Shown here in pieces: positions 36,267 through 44,633 of a DNA stretch of 64,000 nucleotides. Positions within the stretch are counted from its first letter, which is position 1. Each line of letters starts with the position of its first letter. Made by a program: the position numbers and the translations under genes. Source of the DNA: Burkholderia aenigmatica (GTDB lineage Bacteria > Pseudomonadota > Gammaproteobacteria > Burkholderiales > Burkholderiaceae); NCBI RefSeq assembly GCF_902499175.1, contig NZ_CABVQC010000004.1, positions 1 through 64,000 of the forward strand, in the 5' to 3' direction. Below the pieces are notes generated by a model. That model was not told the origin of the DNA. It saw only the letters and a program-made list of their open reading frames with translations, and did no database searches.

Positions 36267-36826
36267 GCGCGGGTCGAGCCAGTACGACAAGGCCGAGAAG
36301 ATCGTCACCGACAACCGCGTGCTGTTCCACCGGGTCGCGAACACGCTGAATTACCTCGACATCAAGACGGTGGTCGTGTCGTGCGGCACCTGCTACGACC
36401 AGCTCGCGGGTTACGAGTTCGACAAGATCTTCCCGGGCTGCCAGATCATCGACATCCACGAATTCCTGCTCGAAAAGGAGATGAAGCTCGATGGCGTGAC
36501 GGGCACGCGCTACATGTATCACGATCCGTGCCACACGCCGATCAAGACGATGGACCCGGTGAAGCTCGTCAACGAGTTGATGGGCGCGGAGAAGGACGGC
36601 TACAAGATCGAGAAGAACGAGCGCTGCTGCGGCAAATCGTGCACGCTTGCGGTCACGCGCCCGGACATCTCGACGCAGGTCCGCTTCCGTAAGGAAGAGG
36701 AGATTCGCAAGGGTGCCGCGAAGCTGCGCGCGATCCCGGTCGTGGCCGGCGCCGGCCGCCGCGGCCGCGAAGGGCCCGGACGTGAAGATCCTGACGAGTT
36801 GCCCGTCGTACCTGCAGGGCCTGTGT
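36267..36826 (+). pseudogene. C-terminal fragment of an FAD-linked oxidase/Fe-S (CCG-domain) protein
   Basis: The frame carries YDKAEKIVTDNRVLFHRVAN, then TVVVSCGTCYDQL, YMYHDPCHTPIKTM and NERCCGKSCTLAVTRPDIST. These are cysteine-rich CCG repeats seen at the end of large FAD-dependent oxidoreductases with fused Fe-S domains. The bulk of the protein upstream is absent. Near 36760 the frame shifts from AIPVVAGAG to KGPDVKILTSCPSYLQGL, after which similarity ends at about 36826. One expected Gly in CCGESGT reads CCGKSCT. It is a double-ended relic. Confidence 0.75.
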
Positions 36827-37052
36827 AAGCGTCCGAGCCGCACCGTAGTGCAGGTTGTTGACCACGCAGATCCGCGCCGCTTTCGGATGCGCTCGGCGCG
36901 AGAAGTAGACGGCAGCGACGGCGCCACGTGCCACTTGCCACGGCAGCAGCTCGTCGCGACCACGCCGGAGTCGGCGAGTGGCCATGAGAAGCGCTCTTTC
37001 TCGAGGCGCTTTGAGAGCAGGCAAAGACCACCGTCGCACCATCACAAGCACT

Positions 37053-37980
37053 TCAGAAAATCACCGCGCTCGCCCCGGAACACGAACAGGTACTCGAGTT
37101 GTGCGGACCGCTCAAGGTACCCGACTGCAAGCCTCCCAAGAAGTCCCTGGATACCACGACTGCTTCGCCGCTTCCAGGCGACATCGCGGCTCTCGCCGAG
37201 GGTACACGCGCCGCGCCGGCTGCCGAGACGGGTGGCCGGCAGATCGAACTGCTTGCGGCAACCGCGCGTGGTGCGCCAAACGTGGCGGAACTGCAGGTCC
37301 TGAAGGCGGAATGACTGGGCATCAAGGAATACGATGACATGTACGTCGGCCTGCATCTCGCGCAGGCGCAACGACTGGTCTATGGCAACGAGCAGCCGAA
37401 GACCACGTCGATCGCCGTACAGTTGCGCCACACTGCAGATTTGCCTGCCGTGAATGCCCAGCTCGAGACGCTGCTGAACACGAAATTCGCCGGTACGGAC
37501 ACGGAAGTCGTGGATTGCACGGTACTGAATCCATTCTATGGTCAGGCGCTTGCGATGTTCGCCACGCTGTTTGGTTTTGTCGCACTGCTGATCGGTGCGA
37601 TCGTGCTGTTCACCGTCGGCAACACGATGAGCACGGCGGTGCTCGAGCGCACGGTCGAAATCGGAACGCTGCGCGCGATGGGATTGCGCCGCGCTGCCGT
37701 GCGTCGTCTTTTCCGGTGCGAAGAGTTGCTGCTCGGCGTGATTGACGCGGTGCTCGGCGTTGCCAGCGCGGCGTTGCTCGCCGGTGTCATCAACGTCAGC
37801 GGTCTGACGTGGACGCCGCCGGGTCGCTCGCCGGTGCCTCTGATCATTCGCGTCTGGGGCGAGAGCGACCTGATCGTCGGGACCGCGATCGGTCTGCTCC
37901 TGGTGCCAATGCTTTCCGCGTTGCTACCCGCGCGCCGCGCGTCGCGAATGGAGATCGTCGATGCACTTCGCTATGCATGA
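37053..37980 (+). pseudogene. FtsX-type ABC permease, truncated and with an internal stop
   Basis: The frame encodes the periplasmic part (LELCGPLKVPDCKPPKKSLD, IELLAATARGAPNVAELQVL, EYDDMYVGLHLAQAQRLVYG). It also has the C-terminal FtsX/MacB membrane domain with GFVALLIGAIVLFTVGNTMS, VEIGTLRAMGLRR and LLPARRASRMEIVDALRYA. A TGA at 37312-37314 interrupts it, and the first membrane span and upstream half are missing. Such permeases partner an ATPase and work on lipoproteins or envelope export. The gene directly abuts a lipoprotein gene, its probable former operon partner. A protein restarted at 37339 would lack the N-terminal span. Confidence 0.8.
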
Positions 37981-38014
37981 TCGAACGACCGGATCGGAAA
38001 CGAATGAAATATCG

Positions 38015-38476
38015 GTGAAATTGATTCGTCGGCTAATTGTCATGTTAGCCTTCGCCGGGAGTTGCACCGCCATGCTCGCGGCATGCGGTGCACCGACCGA
38101 GCAATCGGTTCCCGCCGCTTTGAATCTGTCGTTAACGCAAGCGACCGCGTCAGGTGCGTACGTCGTGACGCTCGAACCGCCAACGACACCGCCGCCGCTG
38201 AACCAGATGCATGTCTGGACCGTCAAGGTGAACGGTGCGTCGGGCGAACCCGTGCGCGGTGCGCGCATCGATGTGAGCGGCGGGATGCCTCAGCACGGGC
38301 ACGGTTTTCCGACGCGCCCTCGCGTGGTCGCGGGCGACGGAAACGGTGTGTATCGGCTGCAAGGGATGAAGTTCAGCATGCCCGGGTGGTGGACAATCAC
38401 GCTGAAGGTCCGGGACGCGCAGCGCGACGACGACGTGACGTTCAACGTCGTGTTGCCGCCGGCGGTGGCGTCATGA
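38015..38476 (+). CDS. YtkA-like lipoprotein
   Basis: A 153-residue predicted lipoprotein. From GTG 38015 the signal KLIRRLIVMLAFAGSCTAML ends at the lipobox LAAC. The mature part has a YtkA-like beta domain with WTVKVNGASGEPVRGARIDV, GGMPQHGHGFPT and FSMPGWWTITLKV. The His/Met content of MPQHGHG resembles metal-associated YtkA/FixH-type proteins. The open frame begins upstream at 37961 inside the permease end, but only the GTG gives a proper lipoprotein signal. It lies within a decaying operon; this gene itself appears intact. Confidence 0.7.
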   Translation: MKLIRRLIVMLAFAGSCTAMLAACGAPTEQSVPAALNLSLTQATASGAYVVTLEPPTTPPPLNQMHVWTVKVNGASGEPVRGARIDVSGGMPQHGHGFPTRPRVVAGDGNGVYRLQGMKFSMPGWWTITLKVRDAQRDDDVTFNVVLPPAVAS

Positions 38477-38535
38477 CGGTCGACACGGGTGCCATGCTTG
38501 ATTACGGGATGAATTCCATTCACGGAGAAGCTTCA

Positions 38536-39678
38536 ATGCGTAGAGTCATGCTGTACTGGATGATGTTGCTACTCGCACCGTTTGCGTCGGGTATCGCGAG
38601 CATGGCGCATGCGGGGCCGGCGAGTGAAGCCTCGGTACCCGTCGCGGCCGCGCCCGCCTCGGCACGCGCAGACCGGCTGCCCGCTTATCAGCCGCGATTC
38701 GGGCGCACGCGCCCGGTCGTCGCCGTCGTCGGCGAAAACTACTATACCGAGCTGACCGATTACGTCGTTCCCTATGGCATCGTTGCCGAATCGGGCGCCT
38801 CGGATCTCGTCGCACTTGCCACGAAGCCGGGTCCCATCCGGATGTTCCCGGCACCGATGAACGTCATTCCCGACGAAACGACCGCTCAGTTCGACCAGCG
38901 CGTGCCCGAAGGGGCGGACTATGTGATAGTGCCAGCCGTGCATCGCGACAGCGATCCGGCGCTGCTTGCATGGGTTGCCAAGCAGGCGAAGAAGGGGGCG
39001 ACAATCATCGGCGTGTGCGATGGCGTCTGGGTCGTTGCACGCGCTGGGTTGCTGGAAGGCCGCCGCGCAACCGGGCACTGGTACTCGATGAGCGATCTCC
39101 GCAAGAAGTTCACCGATACGCGCTGGGTCGATGGCAAGCGTTACGTTGCCGATGGCAAGGTCGTCACTACGACCGGCGTCACTGCGACGATTCCAGTGTC
39201 GCTTGCGCTCGTCGAAGCGCTCGCCGGGCACGAACGCGCGCTGCAGGTTGCCGAACGACTCGGACGCCCTGCTTGGTCGTCCGAGATCGCGAGCGACCGC
39301 TTCAACCTCGGATTGCCGGCGATGGCGACGATCGCAACCAATTACGTGTCGTTCTGGTCGCATGAGGATTTCGGTATCCCGATCGCGCCGGGTGTCGACG
39401 AAATTGCGCTCGTACTCGAGGCTGACGCCTATTCGACGACGTTCCGCTCGACCGCCTACACGGTTGCCGCGAACCGCGAACCCGTGCGCACCCGGCGCGG
39501 GCTGACGATCGTTCCCGATCGCGTGGCCGGTGTCGATGCTCCTTCTCGGATGTTGTCCGCGCCGGTCACACGCTATCCGTTGCATGCGCTCGACGCCTCG
39601 CTGAATGCGATCTCGTCGGAATTCGGCAAGCGCACGGCCGCATGGGTCGCACTGCAGATGCAGTATCCGGGCTACTGA
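38536..39678 (+). CDS. Exported DJ-1/PfpI-family protein
   Basis: A 380-residue protein. The signal sequence (RRVMLYWMMLLLAPFASGIA) ends near SMAHA and is followed by a glutamine amidotransferase-like DJ-1/PfpI domain. The nucleophile-elbow Cys lies in IIGVCDGVWVVARAGLL, followed by GRRATGHWYS. A C-terminal helical region of about 140 residues follows. Cytoplasmic relatives are AraC-type regulators or hydrolases; here there is no HTH and the protein is exported, so an envelope chaperone or hydrolase role is possible. GGAGA precedes ATG 38536. The function is not known. Confidence 0.78.
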   Translation: MRRVMLYWMMLLLAPFASGIASMAHAGPASEASVPVAAAPASARADRLPAYQPRFGRTRPVVAVVGENYYTELTDYVVPYGIVAESGASDLVALATKPGPIRMFPAPMNVIPDETTAQFDQRVPEGADYVIVPAVHRDSDPALLAWVAKQAKKGATIIGVCDGVWVVARAGLLEGRRATGHWYSMSDLRKKFTDTRWVDGKRYVADGKVVTTTGVTATIPVSLALVEALAGHERALQVAERLGRPAWSSEIASDRFNLGLPAMATIATNYVSFWSHEDFGIPIAPGVDEIALVLEADAYSTTFRSTAYTVAANREPVRTRRGLTIVPDRVAGVDAPSRMLSAPVTRYPLHALDASLNAISSEFGKRTAAWVALQMQYPGY

Positions 39679-39788
39679 GCTGCGCATCGCAGCGTCAACC
39701 CGTTCCCCCCAAGCCTGTCGGTTCTCCGCCCGTTCCGGGCGGGAACCAAGCTCGCCCCTGTCATTCCGTATTTGCTCCGGAGATTTCG

Positions 39789-40531
39789 ATGCAGATGCAT
39801 TCGATGGCGCGCTTGGCCGCCGCCGCGATCCTGGCACTCGCATGCTGTGCCGCACAAGCAGCGCCAGATCCGCAGCGCATCCTCGCTGCGAGCGATGCCG
39901 TTCGCAACCCGAGCGAACCATTCACGCTGAATGTCACGCTGACCCAATACACCGACGGCAAGCAAACGGATTCCAATGCGCTGACCGCATAACCGCGGAT
40001 CAACCCGACAAGCGATCAGTTTCGTAGCCTGATTCGATTTGCCGCGCCGGCACGCGACGTGAACAAGCTGATGCTCAAGAGTGGCAATAACCTGTGGTAT
40101 TTCGACCCTGCGAGCAAGGCGACGATCCGCATTTCGCCGCAGCAACGGTTGCTCGGGCAGGCGTCGAATGGCGATGTGGTCACGGTCGATTATGCGCAGG
40201 GATATCGTGCTCAGGTCGAGGCCGAGGAGGACGTGCAGGATGGCGAGGGCCAGATGCGTCATGCATACCGGTTGAAGCTCGTCCAGAGCGTAACCGACAT
40301 GACGTATCACTCGATCGAAATGTGGATCGATACGACGGATTCGCGTCCTGTGAAGGCACGTTTCTTCAGAGAAAGCGGCAAGCTCCTCAAGACCGCATTA
40401 GATCGACGTTTTCAACAGCAGCTCGGCGCGTTGCGGCCACCGAGATTGTGATCACTGATGGGCTCAATGCGAATCTCATAAGCGTGATGCGTTATGCGGA
40501 CTATGTTGCGAGAGAGATTCCGGATGCCTGA
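39789..40531 (+). pseudogene. Outer-membrane lipoprotein-sorting-like gene, broken
   Basis: It begins with a good ribosome site (GGAGA), ATG 39789 and a signal peptide ending in AAQAAPDP, then encodes a LolA-like beta half-barrel: PSEPFTLNVTLTQYTDG, FRSLIRFAAPARDVNKLML and GNNLWYFDPASKATIRIS. A TAA at 39990-39992 interrupts the frame. A single-base change in phase near 40440 moves the end into another frame reading TEIVITDGLNANLISVMRYA. Repairing both gives a continuous protein, so the gene died recently. Together with the FtsX permease and lipoprotein it suggests a lost envelope export operon. Confidence 0.8.
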
Positions 40532-40544
40532 TTTCGGTCCGATT

Positions 40545-41290
40545 TCATGGCGCGTTTTTAGTCTGAATGATGAAGCGAATCAGCATCGCCCGTATCGCGT
40601 TGGCCGGCATGTCGGGCGTATGCCATGCAAACGACGCGGCAGAGGCCGGACCGGCGCTTGCTGACGAGACGCCGGTGCAAAAGGTTGATGTGTCGAGATA
40701 CACATTGGGTCGATACGCGCACTGTCGCGCGCAAGCGTCGACGTGATGGACAGTGCCGCGCGCGAGGATGAAGTACACATCGGGAAGATCGAACGCCGCG
40801 CGCTCGAGCAGATCGGGATGCGAATACACAAACTCGAGTGCCGGGCTGGTCGGACCCACGTGCAGAAGGACCGGCAAGCGATCGGCGCGAGAAATTTGTA
40901 CAGCGGGTAAAGGCGCTTGCCGCTCGGGCTGTAGCCGCAGGGCGGATAGAGTTTCAATCCGGAGAAGCCGTACTCGACCACGCCTTTCTCGAACAACGCG
41001 ACACCATCCGCTCCCCAACGCGGATCGATTCCGCCGAATACGTGAAAGCGCTCGCCGTGACGCAACAGAATCGCATGGCGCTCGGCGTACATCTCGGCGA
41101 TCGCGAGATCGCTTTTCATCACGTACGTGAAATCGTGCAGATGCAGCACGGTCTGTTCGATGCCGGCCGACGTTATGTCGGCCGCGAGTGCATCGCCGAA
41201 GTGGTTCTGACTCTGCGCGAGATAAGTGTCGAGCAGTTCCGGTCGCGATTTCCGTACGCCATGGCGACGAGTCGAACATAAACGTTGGCG
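40545..41290 (-). pseudogene. Amidohydrolase (COG2159-like), multiply frameshifted
   Basis: Minus-strand pieces in different frames form one TIM-barrel amidohydrolase. They are HLHDFTYVMKSDLAIAEMYA, HGERFHVFGGIDPRWGADGV and YGFSGLKLYPPCGYSPSGKR in one frame. After a shift near 40885 come DRLPVLLHVGPTSPALEFVY, FDLPDVYFILARGTVHHVDA and YRPNVYLDTSTF. The N-terminal metal motif and C-terminal third are degraded or missing. Another shift lies near 41150-41200. It was probably a decarboxylase or hydrolase of the 2-amino-3-carboxymuconate semialdehyde decarboxylase superfamily. Confidence 0.75.
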
Positions 41291-41892
41291 CAGAAGCCGT
41301 CGAGGGACGCGGTCGGGATAAGGCGCGCAGACGGCCTTCGAGTCGTCATGGGCGCGTCTACGTTGACTGCAGAACGATCACGACCAACACCGGCGCATGG
41401 TTCACGAGCGAGGTATCGCCACCTGGCACCGCCCGCCGTGGTCACCCGCTCGGCGGCGAACTTGGGAAAGTCAGTAGGGTTGTCGAGCATACACATGCCT
41501 CGTTTTGTCATTTCCGTCATCTACGAATTCGCTTCGAATGCCACGCTGACGTTCACGAAGCGTTCCTCAAGCTCGGCTGTTGCTTGATCTGCTGGCACAC
41601 TCTTCAGCCGGTGAAGAGGTCTCAATGAAACTGTCTCCAAGTCCACGACCGACAGAAGACAGAAGTACCCGTGCTGCCGCTGTTCACGGCCACCATCGTT
41701 GATGGGCGAGATCAAAGTGTATTGGTGTCGACGGATACACAGGGCAGGCACGACTCGATTCGCTGTACATGTCATCTCACAATTTGGACAAAAACAATTC
41801 GCTCTGTGTGACACGGCTAACGACGTTCGGCGCCGACACCGCGTCACCGCTTTAGCCGATTGCTACGGATTACCTCCCAGAAGAGAGCACAC
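41291..41892. other. Upstream region of the solute-binding protein gene
   Basis: No gene is supported. The plus strand at 41350-41430 carries the NTGAWFTSEVSPPGT-type remnant described for 35225-35974. A CTGTACATGTC sequence at 41763-41773 matches the TGTAC motif found beside the MocR gene. The promoter of the gene at 41893 must lie here but was not resolved. Confidence 0.4.
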
Positions 41893-43014
41893 ATGAAGAG
41901 AAGCCATTTGTCCGCGGCGATTGCTGTGGCATTGTCTGCATCTTGCCTAACGGCGGTTGCAGAGGTTGTGAAGATCGGCGTCGCCGGCCCGCTGACTGGC
42001 GGTCAATCGAACTTCGGCAAGGACGACGAGCGCGGTGTCCGGCTCGCGGTCGAGGACCTGAACAAGAACCCGATCGTTGTGAACGGTCAGCCGGTGACCT
42101 TCCAGGTAATCTCCGAAGACGACGCGGCCGATCCGAAGACCGGTGTGTCGGTCGCGCAGAAGCTGGTCGACAGCGGTGTCAAGGCGGTGCTCGGTCACTA
42201 CAACTCGGGCGTGACGATACCAGCATCGCGCATCTACAACAGCGCGAAAGTGCCGATGATCACGGGCGCGGCCTCCAATCCGGCGATCACGCAACAGAAC
42301 TTTCCATACATCTTCCGTCTCGCAGCCAATGACAACGTGATGGGTGCACGCATCGCTGACTTTGCAGCGAACGTGCTGCATGCGAAGCGGGTGGCGGTCA
42401 TCGACGATCGCACGGCGTACGGTTCGGGTGTGGCCGACGTGTTCGTGGCAACGGCCAAGAAGAACGGCGTGAACGTCGTGGCACGCGAGTATTCGAACGA
42501 TAAGGCGACCGATTTCAACGCGATCCTCACGCACATCAAGGCGACGCGTCCCGACGCGATCTTCTACGGTGGCTACTATTCGCAGGCGGCGTCGATCGGC
42601 CGGCAGTCGAAGCAGTTGGGCCTGAACGTGCCCGTGCTCGGCGGCGACGGCATCTGTTCGGTTGACATGCCGAAGCTCGCCGCAGGCGCGCTCGACGGTC
42701 GCGGCTTCTGTGCGGAAGGCGGCGCGCCGCTGGCGACGTTGAAGGGCGGCCCGGAATTCGCGACGCGATACGAAAAGACGTTCGGCGTGAAAAACGACGT
42801 CTACTCACCGGCCTTCTACTCGGCCACGATGGTGGTAGCCCAGGCGATGAAGACGGCGAACTCCACCGACCCGCAAAAGTTCGTCGAAGTGCTGCGCAAG
42901 ACACAGTTCGCGACGCTGGTCGGCAAGGTTCGCTTCGACCGGACGGGCGAATGGATCGACGCGCCCGTGACGGTCTATAAGGTGTCCGGTGACAACCTGG
43001 CGCCGCTTCAGTGA
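41893..43014 (+). CDS. Branched-chain amino acid ABC solute-binding protein
   Basis: A 373-residue LivK-type periplasmic protein with a signal peptide of about 23 residues ending in TAVA. The mature part has VKIGVAGPLTGGQSNFGKDD, AAQ-type ADPKTGVSVAQKLVDSGVKA, GHYNSGVTIPAS and AVIDDRTAYGSGVAD. The start is ATG 41893 after an AAGAGAG purine stretch. No permease or ATPase of this class is nearby, so it must share a transporter encoded elsewhere. A perfect hairpin follows its stop. It is the full-length relative of the truncated gene at the window's left end. Substrates of this group are branched or small neutral amino acids. Confidence 0.93.
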   Translation: MKRSHLSAAIAVALSASCLTAVAEVVKIGVAGPLTGGQSNFGKDDERGVRLAVEDLNKNPIVVNGQPVTFQVISEDDAADPKTGVSVAQKLVDSGVKAVLGHYNSGVTIPASRIYNSAKVPMITGAASNPAITQQNFPYIFRLAANDNVMGARIADFAANVLHAKRVAVIDDRTAYGSGVADVFVATAKKNGVNVVAREYSNDKATDFNAILTHIKATRPDAIFYGGYYSQAASIGRQSKQLGLNVPVLGGDGICSVDMPKLAAGALDGRGFCAEGGAPLATLKGGPEFATRYEKTFGVKNDVYSPAFYSATMVVAQAMKTANSTDPQKFVEVLRKTQFATLVGKVRFDRTGEWIDAPVTVYKVSGDNLAPLQ

Positions 43015-43029
43015 TCGACGGGTCGGGAT

Positions 43030-43055
43030 GACGGTGCGCGAACCGGCGCACCGTC
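43030..43055. terminator. Bidirectional hairpin between convergent genes
   Basis: GACGGTGCGC (43030-43039) and GCGCACCGTC (43046-43055) form a perfect 10-bp stem with a 6-base loop. It lies between the binding-protein stop (43014) and the GntR gene stop (43064), so it can serve both transcripts. There is no T run. Confidence 0.65.
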
Positions 43056-43063
43056 GGACCGGC

Positions 43064-43804
43064 CTACTTGTCCAACGGGTAGACCACTGGAATCTGCGCG
43101 GTCAGGTTCCGGTCGAGGTACTGCATGAAACGCCCCTTGAACTGCACCGCGTGCTGGTGCGCGCTTGCCTCGGCCCGATCCGCGTCGCCCGCTTCGAGCG
43201 CCAGCACCATCTCGGTGTGGTCGCTTGCCATTTGCTCGGCCGTGATATCTGGGTCTCTGGCTTCGAACTCTGTATAGAGGTGAAGCATGCGACGTCCTTC
43301 TTCGAGCAAGCGGCGGTACAGGTCCGCGAAATACGTGTTTCTGCCCGCTCGGGCAATCGCCATGTGGAACTCGTAGTTCTTCTCGATGAGATCGATGCTG
43401 TCGCCGGTCTTGATCGCCTTTGCCGCGGCCTTCACATATGCGCGTTGCGCGGTGTGAATCAGACCGAGGTCACTGTCGGTGCGATGCAGCGCCGCGAGGC
43501 GCGTCGTCACGCGCTGAAGCAGGTCCAGCGCATCGAGGAACTCGGGCACCCTCGCCAGTTCCATCGGCGTGACGACGTTGCCGCGATTCGGCAAGATCGT
43601 CACCAGTCCCTCCGCGGACAGTCGCACGAGCGCTTCGCGTACGGGCGAGCGCGACACGTTAAAGCGTTCCGCCACCCCGAGTTCATCAAGATGCGTGCCC
43701 GGAGCGATCTTCAACGTCAGGATTTCATTTCTCAGTGTCGTGTAGACACGGGCCGTGCCGGTTTCCTTGCCGGACTGGATGTCTGTTGCCGCTCCCGCTG
43801 CCAT
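43064..43804 (-). CDS. GntR-family regulator (FCD domain)
   Basis: A 246-residue FadR-type regulator. The winged HTH lies at about residues 15-75 (YTTLRNEILTLKIAPGTHL, RFNVSRSPVREALVRLSAEG), and the all-helical FCD ligand domain at about 85-220 with metal-type histidines in YEFHMAIARAG and DHTEMVLALE. ATG 43804 follows GGAGA. It lies downstream of the tautomerase gene on the same strand and divergent from the hydantoinase operon, whose promoter carries a perfect inverted repeat that this protein probably binds. FCD ligands are usually carboxylic acids or amino-acid intermediates. Confidence 0.92.
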   Translation of the reverse strand: MAAGAATDIQSGKETGTARVYTTLRNEILTLKIAPGTHLDELGVAERFNVSRSPVREALVRLSAEGLVTILPNRGNVVTPMELARVPEFLDALDLLQRVTTRLAALHRTDSDLGLIHTAQRAYVKAAAKAIKTGDSIDLIEKNYEFHMAIARAGRNTYFADLYRRLLEEGRRMLHLYTEFEARDPDITAEQMASDHTEMVLALEAGDADRAEASAHQHAVQFKGRFMQYLDRNLTAQIPVVYPLDK

Positions 43805-43940
43805 TCGTGGGTTCTCCGTGCGCTTGCCACTCCTGGTTCGTCGAACCGGAGCCTGTGAAATGTGCCGCCGTAATGCCGGCAGTGTACTACCTGAGCGCAC
43901 GGGATCCGGGCTGCCACGGCGGGCGAGGCGACGCAGCGTG

Positions 43941-44138
43941 CTAGGTCCCGTCGGCGGCATCGGCCACGAGACGACCGCCGACCGCCCAGCTCGTGCGCGG
44001 CACCTCGCTGAAAACGATCTGGATATCTTCCGACGGACACTTTGCGATACGCGACGTCTCGCGCGTCAGCACCTCCGCCAACTCGGATTTCTGTTCGCGT
44101 GAACGACCCGCAAGCATTTCTACATGGATGACCGGCAT
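43941..44138 (-). CDS. 4-oxalocrotonate tautomerase-like protein
   Basis: A 65-residue member of the small tautomerase family. The catalytic Pro follows the initiator Met (MPVIHVEMLAGRSREQK), and the central Arg region is represented by RTSWAVGGR. Length is normal for the 4-OT group. Such enzymes interconvert enol and keto acids and can process enamine or imine intermediates. It is probably co-transcribed with the GntR gene (136 bp apart) and may act on an enol product of the hydantoinase/imino acid pathway. Confidence 0.85.
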   Translation of the reverse strand: MPVIHVEMLAGRSREQKSELAEVLTRETSRIAKCPSEDIQIVFSEVPRTSWAVGGRLVADAADGT

Positions 44139-44238
44139 CGGGATGACCTAACTCGAAGTAAGGGGCGGGCAATCTCGTAGCCCGGACAAAGGAGCGAATG
44201 AATAACTCTATTCAGCGACCTCTTAAATGTCGATCGCA

Positions 44239-44248
44239 TGTCGACAAT
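44239..44248. promoter_or_regulatory. Second candidate GntR site
   Basis: TGTCGACA (44239-44246) is an 8-bp palindrome extended to CGACAAT, the same half-site as in the 44385-44409 repeat. It lies about 100 bp upstream of the tautomerase start and could serve autoregulation of the tautomerase-gntR pair. Confidence 0.4.
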
Positions 44249-44380
44249 CGTTCCATTTTGGCTGGTCAAAGTCAAGTAATCACAGCTATTTCGGGGCATC
44301 GATGTATACCCTCATGTCGCCCGAATCCCTTTATTCACGGGGTTCTCGGCGCGGCTATCGCACGGTTTCATTTTTTTGCG

Positions 44381-44409
44381 TTGACATTGTCGGCATTTGA
44401 TCGACAATG
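44381..44409 (+). promoter_or_regulatory. Sigma-70 promoter with overlapping inverted-repeat operator
   Basis: TTGACA (44381-44386), 16 bases, then GACAAT (44403-44408) form a plausible sigma-70 promoter reading toward the hydantoinase operon. A perfect inverted repeat, CATTGTCG (44385-44392) and CGACAATG (44402-44409) with a 9-base spacer, fills the space between the hexamers, the classic position for a repressor. The leader to the first gene would be about 220 bases. Confidence 0.6.
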
Positions 44410-44633
44410 CGATTCATGGATTCGATACGCGATGCGACGCACGACGACGGCCACGAAGCAGTGCTGAACGGTCGGGCGAAGTCGTCGCGAGTCATCCACT
44501 CCATGCGTCGCGGGACGCACCGTCGTACCGCCGCGCCGGCAGCAGAGTCGATTGGGCAGGCAGTCATTTGGGTAATCCGGGCCACCGTTCGCATAACGCA
44601 GCGAAGCGGGCCCGAGAACGATCGGGAAACGAT

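Noticed and set aside
36830..37050. Possible LysR effector-domain tail on the minus strand (ELLPWQVARGAVAAVYFSRR)
   Set aside because: The resemblance is limited to about 20 residues and no helix-turn-helix or further domain is found.
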